A stretch of 43,934 nt of DNA, from assembly GCF_016862515.1 (NCBI RefSeq), contig NZ_BONC01000066.1:1-43934 (forward strand), given 5' to 3'. Made by a program: the position numbers and the translations under genes. The notes under the pieces are model-generated. The model was given only the letters and a program-made list of their open reading frames with translations, made no database searches and was not told the origin of the DNA. This document shows positions 34,068 through 43,036 of this stretch, in pieces (within the stretch, counting starts at the first letter, position 1; the number at the start of each line of letters is the position of its first letter). The DNA comes from Asanoa iriomotensis (lineage in GTDB: Bacteria > Actinomycetota > Actinomycetes > Mycobacteriales > Micromonosporaceae).

Positions 34068-35124
34068 ACAGCGTCCGAAACCGCTGGACGAGTGGGACTT
34101 CCGGGCGTTCATCGCGCTCGCCGAGGAACGGTCCTACGAGGACGCCGCCCGCCGGATGGCCGGGTTCCACGGCGGTTACAGCCGCCAATCCGTGCAGCAC
34201 CGGATCGCCAAGATCGAGAGCTACGTCGGCGAGGCGCTGGTCCGCCGCAATGTCGACCGTCGATACCTGCTGACCGCAGCCGGCGAGCGGGTCCTGCAGA
34301 TCGCCCGGCAGGTGGTCGCGCTGCACGAGCGGATCGGTTCCGGGTCGGCCCAGCCGACCGTCTGGACGCTCGCCTGCGGGCCGCACCACGCCCAGTTCGT
34401 CGCGCTCGCCGAAGACCGGCTGCGCGCGACCGAGGGCGGCGACAAGGTCCGGGTCGAATACCTGTCGCAGCACAACCGGGCCGAGCACCAGTTCTTCGGC
34501 GACCCGGTCGACCGCCTGCTCCGCAACGAGTTCCACCTGATCATCGGCCCGCCGGTGCGCCGGCCCGGCCTGCGCTCGACCCGGCTCTACGAGGCTCGCC
34601 TGGAAGCGATGATCGACCGCGACTTCCCCGGCGACCGGCTGGCGCTGCACGAGTTGGTCAGCGACTACGAGGCGTTCCTGCAGCCGCGCGACGTGCGGGC
34701 CCGACGGGTGCTCGAGGACGCGATCACGGCGGCCGGCATCCCCGACCCGGACCCGGCGCGCCGCGTCGCGATGGAGACCTACGAGACCGCCACGAGCGTG
34801 ATCCGCCTGCGGGCCGAGCGCCGGCGCGGTGGCCAGGAGCGGCGCCGGATCCTCGTGGTCCCCTCCGACGTCGCGTTGCCGTACAAAGCGGGCATGGTTT
34901 TCGGTGGTGGCGGCGCCGAAGACTTCAAGTGGGTGCCGATCTATTCGGGCTCCACCCCGCTGCGCATGGAGACCTGCGTGACGATCCGCGACGCCCACCA
35001 GACGGCCCTGCGCCCGGTGATCGAGGCGCTCCGCGGCGGCGTGCTCCAACTCGACCAGAGCCCGCACCGGATATCCGGCGCGCCGCTCACATACGCCACA
35101 CCCATCCCGACGCAACGCTCCTAG
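34060..35124 (+). CDS. LysR-family transcriptional regulator
   Basis: A 354-residue regulator. The N-terminal HTH (about 12-75) has FRAFIALAEERSYEDAARRM, then YSRQSVQHRIAKIESYVGEA and LVRRNVDRRYLLTAAGERVL. Compared with the usual LysR HTH there are a few extra residues (GFHGGY) before the recognition helix. The effector-binding half (about 100-340) is less conserved (HLIIGPPVR, TLRP-type ending absent). The start is GTG 34060 with no obvious ribosome binding site, and it lies inside an inverted repeat. The MFS gene begins 35 bases downstream and is the likely target. The ligand is unknown. Confidence 0.85.
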   Translation: MSKQRPKPLDEWDFRAFIALAEERSYEDAARRMAGFHGGYSRQSVQHRIAKIESYVGEALVRRNVDRRYLLTAAGERVLQIARQVVALHERIGSGSAQPTVWTLACGPHHAQFVALAEDRLRATEGGDKVRVEYLSQHNRAEHQFFGDPVDRLLRNEFHLIIGPPVRRPGLRSTRLYEARLEAMIDRDFPGDRLALHELVSDYEAFLQPRDVRARRVLEDAITAAGIPDPDPARRVAMETYETATSVIRLRAERRRGGQERRRILVVPSDVALPYKAGMVFGGGGAEDFKWVPIYSGSTPLRMETCVTIRDAHQTALRPVIEALRGGVLQLDQSPHRISGAPLTYATPIPTQRS

Positions 35125-35159
35125 ATCCATTGACTGATATACCGAGGTAGCCTCCCGGC

Positions 35160-36608
35160 ATGACCACCACCGGCGGCCGGGCGCACCGGATCTACAGCGT
35201 CGTGGTGTTCATCATCCTGGCGTCGCTCGACAACGTCGCGATCGGCCTCGTGCCACCGCTGTACGGCTCGATCGCGGACTCGTTCCACGTGCCGCTGGGC
35301 TTGGTCGGCACCGTGACCGCGACGTCGTTCCTGGTAAGCGCCGCCGCCTCGGTCGCCTGGGCGTATTACGGCGACAGAGGCAACCGCAAGCCGCTACTCA
35401 TGATCGGCACGCTGCTCTGGGCGGCCGGCATGAGCGGCAGCGCCCTAGCCGGCACCTACCTCCTCTTCTTCGTCTCCCAGGTCGCCGCCGCGATCGGCCT
35501 GGGCGCGGTGAGTTCGGTCGGCTTCTCGGTGGTCAGCGACCTGATCAAACCGAGACGCCGGGGCCTGGTGATGAGCCTGTGGGGCCTGTCGCAAGGCGTA
35601 GGCACGTTCATGGGCACACTGCTCGGCGGCGTCCTGGGCGCGGCCGACTGGCGGCGCCCGTTCCTGCTGCTGAGCGCGGTGGGCCTGGTGGCCACGGTCG
35701 CCTACTTCTTCACGTACGACATCCGCCGCGGCCAAAGCGACCCGGAACTCGCAAGAGCGATCGCCGAGGGCCACGAGTACGACTACCGAATCAGCCGCAA
35801 GAGCCTCCCCGCGATCGTCCACCGCCGCACGAACGTCTGGCTGATCCTGCAGGGCCTACCGGCCCAGATCGCCTTCGGCAGCCTGGTCTGGCTACCGGTC
35901 CTGTTCCGGGAACGCGCGATCGCCCAGGGCTACCCCAACGAAACAGCGATCGTCGTAGGAAGCGTCTTCGCGACGATGTTCCAACTGGGCGGCGCCCTCT
36001 CCATCCTGGGCGGCCTACTGGGCGACAAGCTGCAAAGACGAACCCCGAGAGGCCGAGCCCTGGTCGCCTCGTTCGGCATCCTGGCCGCCGTACCCCTCTA
36101 CCTGGTCCTGTTCTTCCTACCGTTCAAGATCGACGTCCCACCGGAAGCAGGCACAGGCGAGGTAGTGGCCTCAGCGGTAGGCAGCGTCTTCACCCAACCA
36201 TCGGTAGGCCTGACGCTGCTGATCGCCTTCGTAGCCCTAGCACTGACATCAGCGAACTCCCCGAACTGGTTCGCCCTGATCGCCGACATCAACCCCCCGG
36301 AGTACCGAGGCACGGTCTACAGCCTGGGCAACCTGACGAACGGCGTAGGACGAGCGGTAGGCAACGGCCTGATCCCCGTAGCCTTCGTGCTCCTAGGAAC
36401 GACCTACGCCTCACCAACGAACTACTCAGTGGGCCTAGCCGCGTTCCAGCTGTTCTTCATCCCAACAGGAATCATGTACTGGCTCGCCAGCCGAAGCTCC
36501 CCCAAAGACATCAAGGCCCTACACAAACTCCTGGAACAAAGAGCGGAAGTAACAGCGCACACCCCCATCGACGACCACACCCACGCCGACAAACAAAGGC
36601 ACAAGTAG
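35160..36608 (+). CDS. MFS transporter
   Basis: A 482-residue permease with about 12 membrane spans. MFS features include the loop 2-3 motif AYYGDRGNRKPLLMIG, RRRGLVMSLWGLSQGVGTFM in span 4-5, and a central loop (about 185-225) with DIRRGQSDPELARAIAEGHE. The second half includes NSPNWFALIADINPPEYRGT. The substrate is not evident; the neighbouring LysR suggests ligand-controlled uptake or efflux. ATG 35160 is chosen. Wobble bases shift towards A in the 3' two-thirds (many GTA, CTA, GGA, TCA codons), unlike the neighbours. It is convergent with the GH13 gene across 26 bases with no hairpin seen. Confidence 0.92.
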   Translation: MTTTGGRAHRIYSVVVFIILASLDNVAIGLVPPLYGSIADSFHVPLGLVGTVTATSFLVSAAASVAWAYYGDRGNRKPLLMIGTLLWAAGMSGSALAGTYLLFFVSQVAAAIGLGAVSSVGFSVVSDLIKPRRRGLVMSLWGLSQGVGTFMGTLLGGVLGAADWRRPFLLLSAVGLVATVAYFFTYDIRRGQSDPELARAIAEGHEYDYRISRKSLPAIVHRRTNVWLILQGLPAQIAFGSLVWLPVLFRERAIAQGYPNETAIVVGSVFATMFQLGGALSILGGLLGDKLQRRTPRGRALVASFGILAAVPLYLVLFFLPFKIDVPPEAGTGEVVASAVGSVFTQPSVGLTLLIAFVALALTSANSPNWFALIADINPPEYRGTVYSLGNLTNGVGRAVGNGLIPVAFVLLGTTYASPTNYSVGLAAFQLFFIPTGIMYWLASRSSPKDIKALHKLLEQRAEVTAHTPIDDHTHADKQRHK

Positions 36609-36634
36609 CCTGTCTCCGCTCTTCCTAAAACCGG

Positions 36635-38242
36635 CTAACCCAACCGAGCCCAAACAGTCACATCACCAGGAACCTCAAGCCCAGAAACCGGCTCACTGGA
36701 AAGCAGAACCTCAGCACCGGCAGGCAACGCGGTCGACCCAGAGCCAAAGTTCGTCAGCACCAAGACATCACCATTACGGAAGGCCACCACGTCGTCCGGA
36801 GCAGGCACCCAGGTCACGGAACCCCGACCCAGCCCATGCTCCCGCCGAAGCCGAAGCGCAGACACATACAGCGAGTACGTAGACCCCGGCACCCCTAGCT
36901 GCCGATCAAGCGCAAGCTCCCCGAACACCGCCGGCTGAGGCAACCAACTAGCATCCGACGGCCCGAACCCGTACGAAGGCGAATCCGCCTCCCACGGAAT
37001 CGGCACCCGACACCCATCCCGCCCCACGGACGCCCCACCGGTCCGAAACCACGTCGGATCCTGCCGGCTCTCGTCGGGCAACGTGGTGTGCTCCGGCAGC
37101 CCGAGCTCCTCACCCTGGTAGACATACGCCGACCCGGGCAGTGAAAGCATCAGCAGGGTCGCCGCCCGGGCCCGCCGCAGCCCCAGGACGGCATCGGGCT
37201 GGGGATCGCGGGCACCGATGCCGTTCGGCCGGGGCGACCCGACCGGCAGCGCGAGTCGCGACGCGTGCCGGATCACGTCGTGGTTGGACAGCACCCAGGT
37301 GGTCGGCGCGCCGACCGCGGCACTCGCCGCCAGGGAACGCGAGATCACCGACCGCTGGGCGGCGGCCGTCCACGACGCTTCCAGGTACTCGAAGTTGAAG
37401 GCCTGGTGCATCTCGTCGGGCCGGACGTACGCGGCGAGCCGCTCGGCCGGCTGCACCCAAGCCTCTGCGACCAGGATCCGCTCGCCGGGGTAGCCGTCCA
37501 GGATCTTCCGCCAGCGGCGGTAGATCTCGTGGACGCCGTCCTGGTCCCACATCGGCGGCCGCGGGCCACCTTCGGTGCCCTCCGAGGTCAACGGAAGCAT
37601 CGGCAGGTGCCAGTCGGCCAGGTCGGCCTGCTTGACCAGCCCATGCGCGACGTCGACCCGGAACCCGTCGACACCCCGGTCGAGCCAGAAGCGCAGGATG
37701 TCCTCGAACTCGGCCCGCACCTCGGGGTTGTCCCAGTTGAGGTCGGGCTGCCCGGCATCGAACAGATGCAGATACCACTGCCCGTCCGGAAGCTGCGTCC
37801 AGGCGTCCCCGCCGAACACGCTATGCCAACTGTTGGGCGGCCCGCCGGCCTTGCCGTCGCGGAACACGTAGCGGTCACGCTCCCGGCTGCCGGGCGCGGC
37901 CGCCAGCGCCGCCTGGAACCACCGGTGCTGGGAAGAGGTGTGATTAGGGACCAGGTCGACGATCACCCGGAGACCCCGCTCGTGCGCCGACGAGATCAGC
38001 TTGTCGGCGTCGGACAGCCGGCCGAAGATCGGGTCGACGTCACGGTAGTCCGCCACGTCGTAGCCCGCGTCCGCCTGCGGCGACGGATAGAACGGCGACA
38101 GCCAGACGGCGTCGACACCGAGCTCGGAGAGGTGCCCGAGCCGGCCGACGATGCCCGGCAGGTCGCCGATGCCGTCCCCGTCGGAGTCGGCGAACGACCG
38201 CGGGTAGATCTGGTAGATGACGGCGTCGCGCCACCACTTCAC
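36635..38242 (-). CDS. Glycoside hydrolase family 13 alpha-glucosidase
   Basis: A 535-residue cytoplasmic enzyme of the oligo-1,6-glucosidase/alpha-glucosidase group that splits alpha-linked oligosaccharides brought in by the adjoining ABC transporter. GH13 regions are intact: VIVDLVPNHTSS, GVDGFRVDVAHGL with the nucleophile Asp, ILVAEAWVQ with the acid/base Glu, and VLSNHDVIRHASR. The opening KWWRDAVIYQIYPRSFADSD is typical. The start is GTG 38242 behind GGGAG. It is the last gene of the operon. Its 3' end shows T-rich wobble codons (GTT, GGT, GCT), part of a local composition anomaly. Confidence 0.95.
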   Translation of the reverse strand: MKWWRDAVIYQIYPRSFADSDGDGIGDLPGIVGRLGHLSELGVDAVWLSPFYPSPQADAGYDVADYRDVDPIFGRLSDADKLISSAHERGLRVIVDLVPNHTSSQHRWFQAALAAAPGSRERDRYVFRDGKAGGPPNSWHSVFGGDAWTQLPDGQWYLHLFDAGQPDLNWDNPEVRAEFEDILRFWLDRGVDGFRVDVAHGLVKQADLADWHLPMLPLTSEGTEGGPRPPMWDQDGVHEIYRRWRKILDGYPGERILVAEAWVQPAERLAAYVRPDEMHQAFNFEYLEASWTAAAQRSVISRSLAASAAVGAPTTWVLSNHDVIRHASRLALPVGSPRPNGIGARDPQPDAVLGLRRARAATLLMLSLPGSAYVYQGEELGLPEHTTLPDESRQDPTWFRTGGASVGRDGCRVPIPWEADSPSYGFGPSDASWLPQPAVFGELALDRQLGVPGSTYSLYVSALRLRREHGLGRGSVTWVPAPDDVVAFRNGDVLVLTNFGSGSTALPAGAEVLLSSEPVSGLEVPGDVTVWARLG

Positions 38243-38273
38243 GGCGTACTCCCAAACCTCGTGCGCAAAAGTT

Positions 38274-39296
38274 CTAGTGTGCCCGCGGCGCTGCGGTCGA
38301 GTCACGGACGACCAGCCTGGTAGGCAGCACCACGGAGCGGTCACCATAGCCGTTCACGTTGCCGCCCAGCGGGCCGAGCAGGGTTTCGGCCGCGATCCGG
38401 CCCTGTGCGGCCGCCGGCTGGGCGACCGTGGTGAGCCCGACCACACCCGAGACGTCGTGGTCGTCGACGCCGATCACGCTCACGTCGTCGGGCACCCGCA
38501 GGCCGGCGGAGCGCAGCGTGGCGATCGCGCCCATCGCCATCTCGTCGGACGCCGCGAAGATCGCCGTCGGCGGCTCGCCCCGGCGGAGCAGTTCCGCGGT
38601 CGCCCGGCTGCCACCGGCGATGGTGAAGGTGGCCTCGACGTCGAGCGCCGGGTCCGGCTCGATGCCGTGCGCGCGCAGCCGCTGCTGGTAGCCACGCCGG
38701 CGATCCAGGTGGGTGGAGATGGCCAGCTCGTCGGTCGGGTCACCGGAGATGTGCGCGATCCGCGTGTGTCCGAGGGCGAGCAGGTGGTCGGTGGCGGCGC
38801 GGGCGGTCTCGACGTCGTCGATCCGCACGCTCGGCCAGCCGGGCACCGCCGTGCCGGCGCTGACCGTCACCCCCGGCAGCGCCAGCTTGTTCACCGCCGC
38901 GAAGTCGCGCCCGGCCAGCGGCGTCGCCACCAGCATCAACGCGTCCACCCGCTTGTGCAGCGTGCTGGTGTAGAGCAGCCGCTGCCGGGCGTGCTCGCTG
39001 CCGCCGAGGTTGAACAGCAACAGGTCGTAGCCGGCCCGGTGCAGCCGCTCCTCGGCGGCTTCGACGACGGTGCTGAAGAACCAGGGCGTGATCCGGGGTA
39101 CGACCACCGCCACCGCCCGGGTCTTGCCACCGGCGAGCCGGGAGGCGCTGGGCGACGCGATGTAACCCAGCTGGGCGGCCGCCTCCAGCACCCGCTCCCG
39201 GGTCGTCTGCGAGACCGTTGGCAGGCCCCGCAGCGCCCGGGACACGGTGGCGGTGGAGACGCCCGCCAGCCGGGCCACGTCGTCGATCCTCGTCAT
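38274..39296 (-). CDS. LacI-family transcriptional regulator
   Basis: A 340-residue sugar-responsive repressor. The HTH is MTRIDDVARLAGVSTATVSR (1-20), followed by the hinge YIASPSASRLAGGKTRAVAV and a periplasmic-binding-like effector domain (VRIDDVETARAATDHLLALG, IAHISGDP, AIFAASDEMAMGAI, VSVIGVDDHDVSGV). It lies between the permease and glucosidase genes on the same strand. The likely operator is the palindrome upstream of the binding-protein gene at 42868-42881, which would make the whole operon self-controlled. Confidence 0.95.
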   Translation of the reverse strand: MTRIDDVARLAGVSTATVSRALRGLPTVSQTTRERVLEAAAQLGYIASPSASRLAGGKTRAVAVVVPRITPWFFSTVVEAAEERLHRAGYDLLLFNLGGSEHARQRLLYTSTLHKRVDALMLVATPLAGRDFAAVNKLALPGVTVSAGTAVPGWPSVRIDDVETARAATDHLLALGHTRIAHISGDPTDELAISTHLDRRRGYQQRLRAHGIEPDPALDVEATFTIAGGSRATAELLRRGEPPTAIFAASDEMAMGAIATLRSAGLRVPDDVSVIGVDDHDVSGVVGLTTVAQPAAAQGRIAAETLLGPLGGNVNGYGDRSVVLPTRLVVRDSTAAPRAH

Positions 39297-39337
39297 GGTC
39301 CGTCACCTCGCGTGTGGAAGGACGGTCGCCGCAAGGA

Positions 39338-40303
39338 TCAGCCCTTGACGCTGCCTGTCAGCAGCCCTCGCACGAAGTACCGCTGCAGGGACAGGAAGAC
39401 GATCAGCGGGATGACGATCGACACGAACGCGCCGGCGGTCAACCGTTGCCACTCGCCGCCTCTGGTGCCGGCCAGCTCCGCCAGCCGCACCGTCAGCGGC
39501 GCGGTTTCTCGCCCACCGCCCGCGAAGATCAGCGCGACCAGCAGGTCGTTCCAGACCCAGAGGAACTGGAAGATCGCCAGCGACGCGAGCGCCGGTGTGA
39601 TCAGCGGCAGCACGACGCTGCGGAAGATCTTCGAGTGCCCGGCGCCGTCGACCCGGGCCGCCTCCATCAGCTCGCCCGGGAGCTGCGAGATGAAGTTGTG
39701 CAGCAGGAACACCGCGAACGGCAGCGCGAAGCAGGTGTGCGCGAACCAGACCTGGATGAACTTGCCCTCGTTGTCGAGGTCCCAGGGCGGCAGCAGGGTG
39801 ATGCCGCCCAGCGAGACGCCGCGGGAGAAGAAGCTCAGCAGGGGGACCAGCGCCATCTGCAGCGGGACGATCTGCAGCGCGAACACCGCGATGTAGAGCC
39901 AGTCCCGGCCGCGGAAGTTGATCCAGGACAGCGCGTACGCGGCCAGGGCGGCGAACGCGATCGGGAACAGCACCGACGGGATCGTGATGACCAGCGAGTT
40001 CACGAAGTAGTTGGCGAGCTGCCCAGACGACGACGACCGTCCGAAGAGGACGTCGTTGTAGTTCTGGAAGGTCAGCTGCGGGTTGCTGAAGAACGTCCAC
40101 CAGCCGGTCTGCTTGATGTCGTCTTCCGGCCGGAACGACGAGAGCAGCAGGCCGAAGGTCGGCACGGTCCAGATCAGCGCGATGATGATCGAGACGATCG
40201 TCGCCGTGCGGCTGTTGAGGCGCTTGCGCACCCGGCCGGCCGCGGTGCGGGGCGTGGGCTCCGCGGTCGCCTCGCCGGCGAGCACGGGGGTAGTGGTAGT
40301 CAT
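39338..40303 (-). CDS. Sugar ABC transporter permease, MalG type
   Basis: A 321-residue inner permease with six spans. The permease EAA loop EAARVDGAGHSKIFRSVVLP is present (about 215-235), as are the MalG-like opening TATIVSIIIALIWTVPTFGL and the end YFVRGLLTGSVKG. It pairs with the MalF-type permease; two bases separate its start from that gene's stop. No ATPase gene is adjacent, so a shared MsiK/UgpC-like ATPase is expected. Confidence 0.95.
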   Translation of the reverse strand: MTTTTPVLAGEATAEPTPRTAAGRVRKRLNSRTATIVSIIIALIWTVPTFGLLLSSFRPEDDIKQTGWWTFFSNPQLTFQNYNDVLFGRSSSSGQLANYFVNSLVITIPSVLFPIAFAALAAYALSWINFRGRDWLYIAVFALQIVPLQMALVPLLSFFSRGVSLGGITLLPPWDLDNEGKFIQVWFAHTCFALPFAVFLLHNFISQLPGELMEAARVDGAGHSKIFRSVVLPLITPALASLAIFQFLWVWNDLLVALIFAGGGRETAPLTVRLAELAGTRGGEWQRLTAGAFVSIVIPLIVFLSLQRYFVRGLLTGSVKG

Positions 40304-40305
40304 TC

Positions 40306-41364
40306 TCAGCCCTCCCGCTGGCGACGGAGGTTGCGGATCTGGAAGATGACGATCGGGATGACCAGGATGAACAGGAAGACGGCGAGCGCGGAGCCCTGCC
40401 CGGCCTGCTGGTAACGGAACGCCTGGTTGTACATCTCGAGCGCGACGACGTTGGTGTCGAAGTTGCCGTTGGTCATCGTCCGGACGATGTCGAAGATCTT
40501 CATCGTGCCGATCGAGATGGTGACGATCACGACGATCAGCGCGGGCCGGATGCTCGGCAGCGTGACCCGCCAGAACATCTGCCAGGGCGTCACGCCGTCG
40601 AGGCGGGCGGCCTCGACGATGTCCGAGGGGATCGCCTTGATGGCGGCGGACAGGATGACCATCGCGAAACCGGCCTGGATCCAGACCATGACGACGATCA
40701 GCAGGAACGTGTTGAGCGGGCCCTCGTTGAGCCACTGCCGCGGCTCGCCGCCGACCAGGGTCCAGAGCCAGTTGAGCAGGCCGATCTGGTCACCTTCGCC
40801 GCGGTACGCGTAGACGAAGCGCCAGATGATGCCGGCGCCGACGAACGAGATCGCCATCGGCAGGAAGATCAGGGACTTGGCGACCGCCTCGAACCGGGCC
40901 CGGTCGACCATCACCGCGTAGAGCAGGCCGACCGAGGTGGCCAGCAGCGGGACCAGGATGACCCAGCCCGCCGTGTTGAGCAGGACGCGGACGATGTCGT
41001 TCTCGCGGAAGATCCAGAGGTAGTTGTCCAGGCCCACGAACGCCGTGCTGTCGCCGTTGCGCAGCGACAGGAGGATCGTGCGGATCGCCGGGATGACCAG
41101 GCCGATGAGCAGCAGCAGGAGGGCCGGGAGCAGGAAGGCGAGGCCCAGCAGGCCCTCGCGGTGCTTGCGGACGCGCCGACCGAGGGTCGGTGCGGGCCCG
41201 TCAGACGTGCTGAGCGAGGCGGCGACAAGGGCGGCCTCGCGGCGCCGCGCGAAATAGTTGGGCACGACGTCGAGCAGGAGCAGCAGTCCACCGACCACCA
41301 CCACGAACCCGATCACGCCGTACAGCAACATCGACAGCTTTGGCGCGAAGTCTTCGAACTCCAT
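40306..41364 (-). CDS. Sugar ABC transporter permease, MalF type
   Basis: A 352-residue permease. It has an extra N-terminal span (about 10-33) before the usual six, as in actinobacterial alpha-glucoside transporters. The coupling loop EAARLDGVTPWQMFWRVTLP is present (about 255-275). It lies 83 bases downstream of the binding-protein gene, with a very stable hairpin between, and directly upstream of the MalG-type gene. Confidence 0.95.
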   Translation of the reverse strand: MEFEDFAPKLSMLLYGVIGFVVVVGGLLLLLDVVPNYFARRREAALVAASLSTSDGPAPTLGRRVRKHREGLLGLAFLLPALLLLLIGLVIPAIRTILLSLRNGDSTAFVGLDNYLWIFRENDIVRVLLNTAGWVILVPLLATSVGLLYAVMVDRARFEAVAKSLIFLPMAISFVGAGIIWRFVYAYRGEGDQIGLLNWLWTLVGGEPRQWLNEGPLNTFLLIVVMVWIQAGFAMVILSAAIKAIPSDIVEAARLDGVTPWQMFWRVTLPSIRPALIVVIVTISIGTMKIFDIVRTMTNGNFDTNVVALEMYNQAFRYQQAGQGSALAVFLFILVIPIVIFQIRNLRRQREG

Positions 41365-41410
41365 CCGCCCTCCAGGATGCGAGCGTTATGCGTCAGTGGG
41401 TTGGAGAGAC

Positions 41411-41440
41411 GAGATGGCCGGCCCGAAGGCCGGCCATCTC
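41411..41440 (-). promoter_or_regulatory. UUCG-capped hairpin between binding-protein and permease genes
   Basis: GAGATGGCCGGC (41411-41422) and GCCGGCCATCTC (41429-41440) pair perfectly. On the transcript the loop reads CUUCGG, so the stem extends to 13 pairs closed by a UUCG tetraloop. It starts 7 bases after the binding-protein stop. By analogy with malE-malF it probably protects or partly terminates the mRNA, giving more binding protein than permease. Confidence 0.85.
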
Positions 41441-41447
41441 ACCTTGC

Positions 41448-42794
41448 TTACTTGGGCCAGGAGCCTTCGATCTGGTCGAGCACCTCAGAGGTGCTCTTGC
41501 CGTTGATCCACTCGACCATGCCCTTCCAGAACGTCCCGGCGCCGACGGCGGCGGGCATCAGGTCGGAACCGTCGAACCGGAAGACGGCGCTCTGGTCCTG
41601 GAGGATCTCCACGGCCAGCTTGTCGATCGGGTTCTCGACGTTGGAGACCTCGAGCTTCTTGTTGGCCGAGACCCAGTTGCCGAGCTTGGCCCGGTTGTTG
41701 GCGGCCTCGCCCGAAGCCAGGTAGGTCTGGACCTTCTGGACCTCGGGACGGTCGGCGAACGCCACGGTGAACTCGCCACCGCCGAGGACCGGCTTGCCCT
41801 TGGCCGGGTCGACCGGGGGCAGGTAGAAGGCGAACGTGTCGCCGTCCTCGGCGACCTTGGTGCCCTCAGGCCACTGGTTGGCGTAGAAGGACGCCATCCG
41901 GTACATCGCGCACTTGTTCTCCAGGATCGGCGTGCCCGCCTCCTGGAACGACGTGGTGGTGATGCTCTTGACGTCGCCGAAGCCGCCGTTGACGTACTTC
42001 GAGTCCTTCAGGATCTTGCCGACGCGGTCGACCGCGGACACGACCTTGGGGTCGTTGAACGGGATCGAGTGGTCGACCCACTGGTCGTAGACCTCGGCGC
42101 CCTGGTCGCGCAGCATGACGTCTTCGATCCAGTCGGTGGCCGGCCAGCCGGTCGCGTCACCGGACTCGATGCCCGCACACCAGGGCTTGATGCCGGCGCC
42201 AGCGATGGTGTCGCTGAGCTGCATCATCTCGTCCCAGGTCTGGGGGACCTTCCAGCCCTTCTCGGCGAAGAGCTTCGGCGAGTACCAGACGAACGACTTG
42301 ACGTTGGAGCCCATCGGCGCGCCGTAGAACTTGCCGCCGACCGTGGCGTAGTCGAGCCATTCCTTGGCGTAGTTGGCCTCCGCCATGGTCTTGGTCTCGG
42401 CCGAGGCCTCCTTGAGCTTGCCTGCGTCGGCGAAGCGCTTCAGCAGACCGGGCTGCGGGATGAACGCGATGTCAGGGGCGTTGCCGCCGTCGACGCGCAC
42501 CGGCAGCTGGGCCTCGAACTCGCCGCTGCCCTCGTATTTGATGGTGATGCCGGAGCATTCCTCGAACTGCTTCCAGGACTCCTCGAGGAGGTCGGCCTCG
42601 GCGTCACGGATGGATGCGTAAATGGAGACGGTGGTGCCGTCGTTTCCGGTGTAGGCGTCGTACGCGGCGCACTCAGGCGAGCTGGCGCTGCCGCTGTCGC
42701 CACCGTCGTCGCTGCTGCAGGCAGCCGCGCTGAGGGCCAGCGCCAGGGTGGTGGCGAGCACGAGGGCTTGGCGAGGTCTGGAAGAGACCGCCAT
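41448..42794 (-). CDS. Sugar ABC transporter substrate-binding lipoprotein
   Basis: A 448-residue lipoprotein. The signal peptide ends in a lipobox with Cys26 (LALSAAACSS). The mature part is an extracellular-solute-binding family 1 protein: TVSIYASIRDAEADLLEESW, APDIAFIPQPGLLKRFADAG, GKFYGAPMGSNVKSFVWYSP, VPQTWDEMMQLSDTIA and CAMYRMASFYANQWPEG. First gene of an operon that ends in an alpha-glucosidase, so alpha-glucosides are the likely ligands (inference). ATG 42794 follows GGAGG. Confidence 0.95.
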   Translation of the reverse strand: MAVSSRPRQALVLATTLALALSAAACSSDDGGDSGSASSPECAAYDAYTGNDGTTVSIYASIRDAEADLLEESWKQFEECSGITIKYEGSGEFEAQLPVRVDGGNAPDIAFIPQPGLLKRFADAGKLKEASAETKTMAEANYAKEWLDYATVGGKFYGAPMGSNVKSFVWYSPKLFAEKGWKVPQTWDEMMQLSDTIAGAGIKPWCAGIESGDATGWPATDWIEDVMLRDQGAEVYDQWVDHSIPFNDPKVVSAVDRVGKILKDSKYVNGGFGDVKSITTTSFQEAGTPILENKCAMYRMASFYANQWPEGTKVAEDGDTFAFYLPPVDPAKGKPVLGGGEFTVAFADRPEVQKVQTYLASGEAANNRAKLGNWVSANKKLEVSNVENPIDKLAVEILQDQSAVFRFDGSDLMPAAVGAGTFWKGMVEWINGKSTSEVLDQIEGSWPK

Positions 42795-42867
42795 GCCGTC
42801 CTCCTTCCTTGCCGGACGATCGCGGGCGGGCTGCCCGGTGCCGGTGTCGATTGTGGGCGTGTTCACA

Positions 42868-42881
42868 TGCAAGCGCTTGCA
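42868..42881. promoter_or_regulatory. LacI-family operator upstream of the sugar transporter operon
   Basis: TGCAAGCGCTTGCA is a perfect 14-base palindrome with the central CG typical of LacI-family operators, 73 bases upstream of the binding-protein start. The operon's own LacI protein is the likely ligand. Confidence 0.8.
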
Positions 42882-42974
42882 CGGAGGTCCGTCCAGATCG
42901 TGGAAGGCACGACGCTGTAACAATCGAGAAACCTACAGAGAGAAATGCACCGTTGTGACCTCGACAAATACGGC

Positions 42975-43005
42975 ATGCCCGTCTGGAAACGCTCCAGGCG
43001 GGCAT
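42975..43005 (-). terminator. Hairpin downstream of the MHYT gene
   Basis: ATGCCCGTCTGGA (42975-42987) pairs with TCCAGGCGGGCAT (42993-43005), 13 pairs with one G-U wobble and a 5-base loop. It follows the MHYT gene stop by about 30 bases, separating it from the sugar operon promoter. Confidence 0.65.
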
Positions 43006-43036
43006 TTAGCCGGTCGATATTGACAACGGACAGGAT

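Noticed and set aside
36609-36634. Terminator between the convergent MFS and GH13 genes
   Set aside because: No stem of useful length could be found in the 26-base gap.
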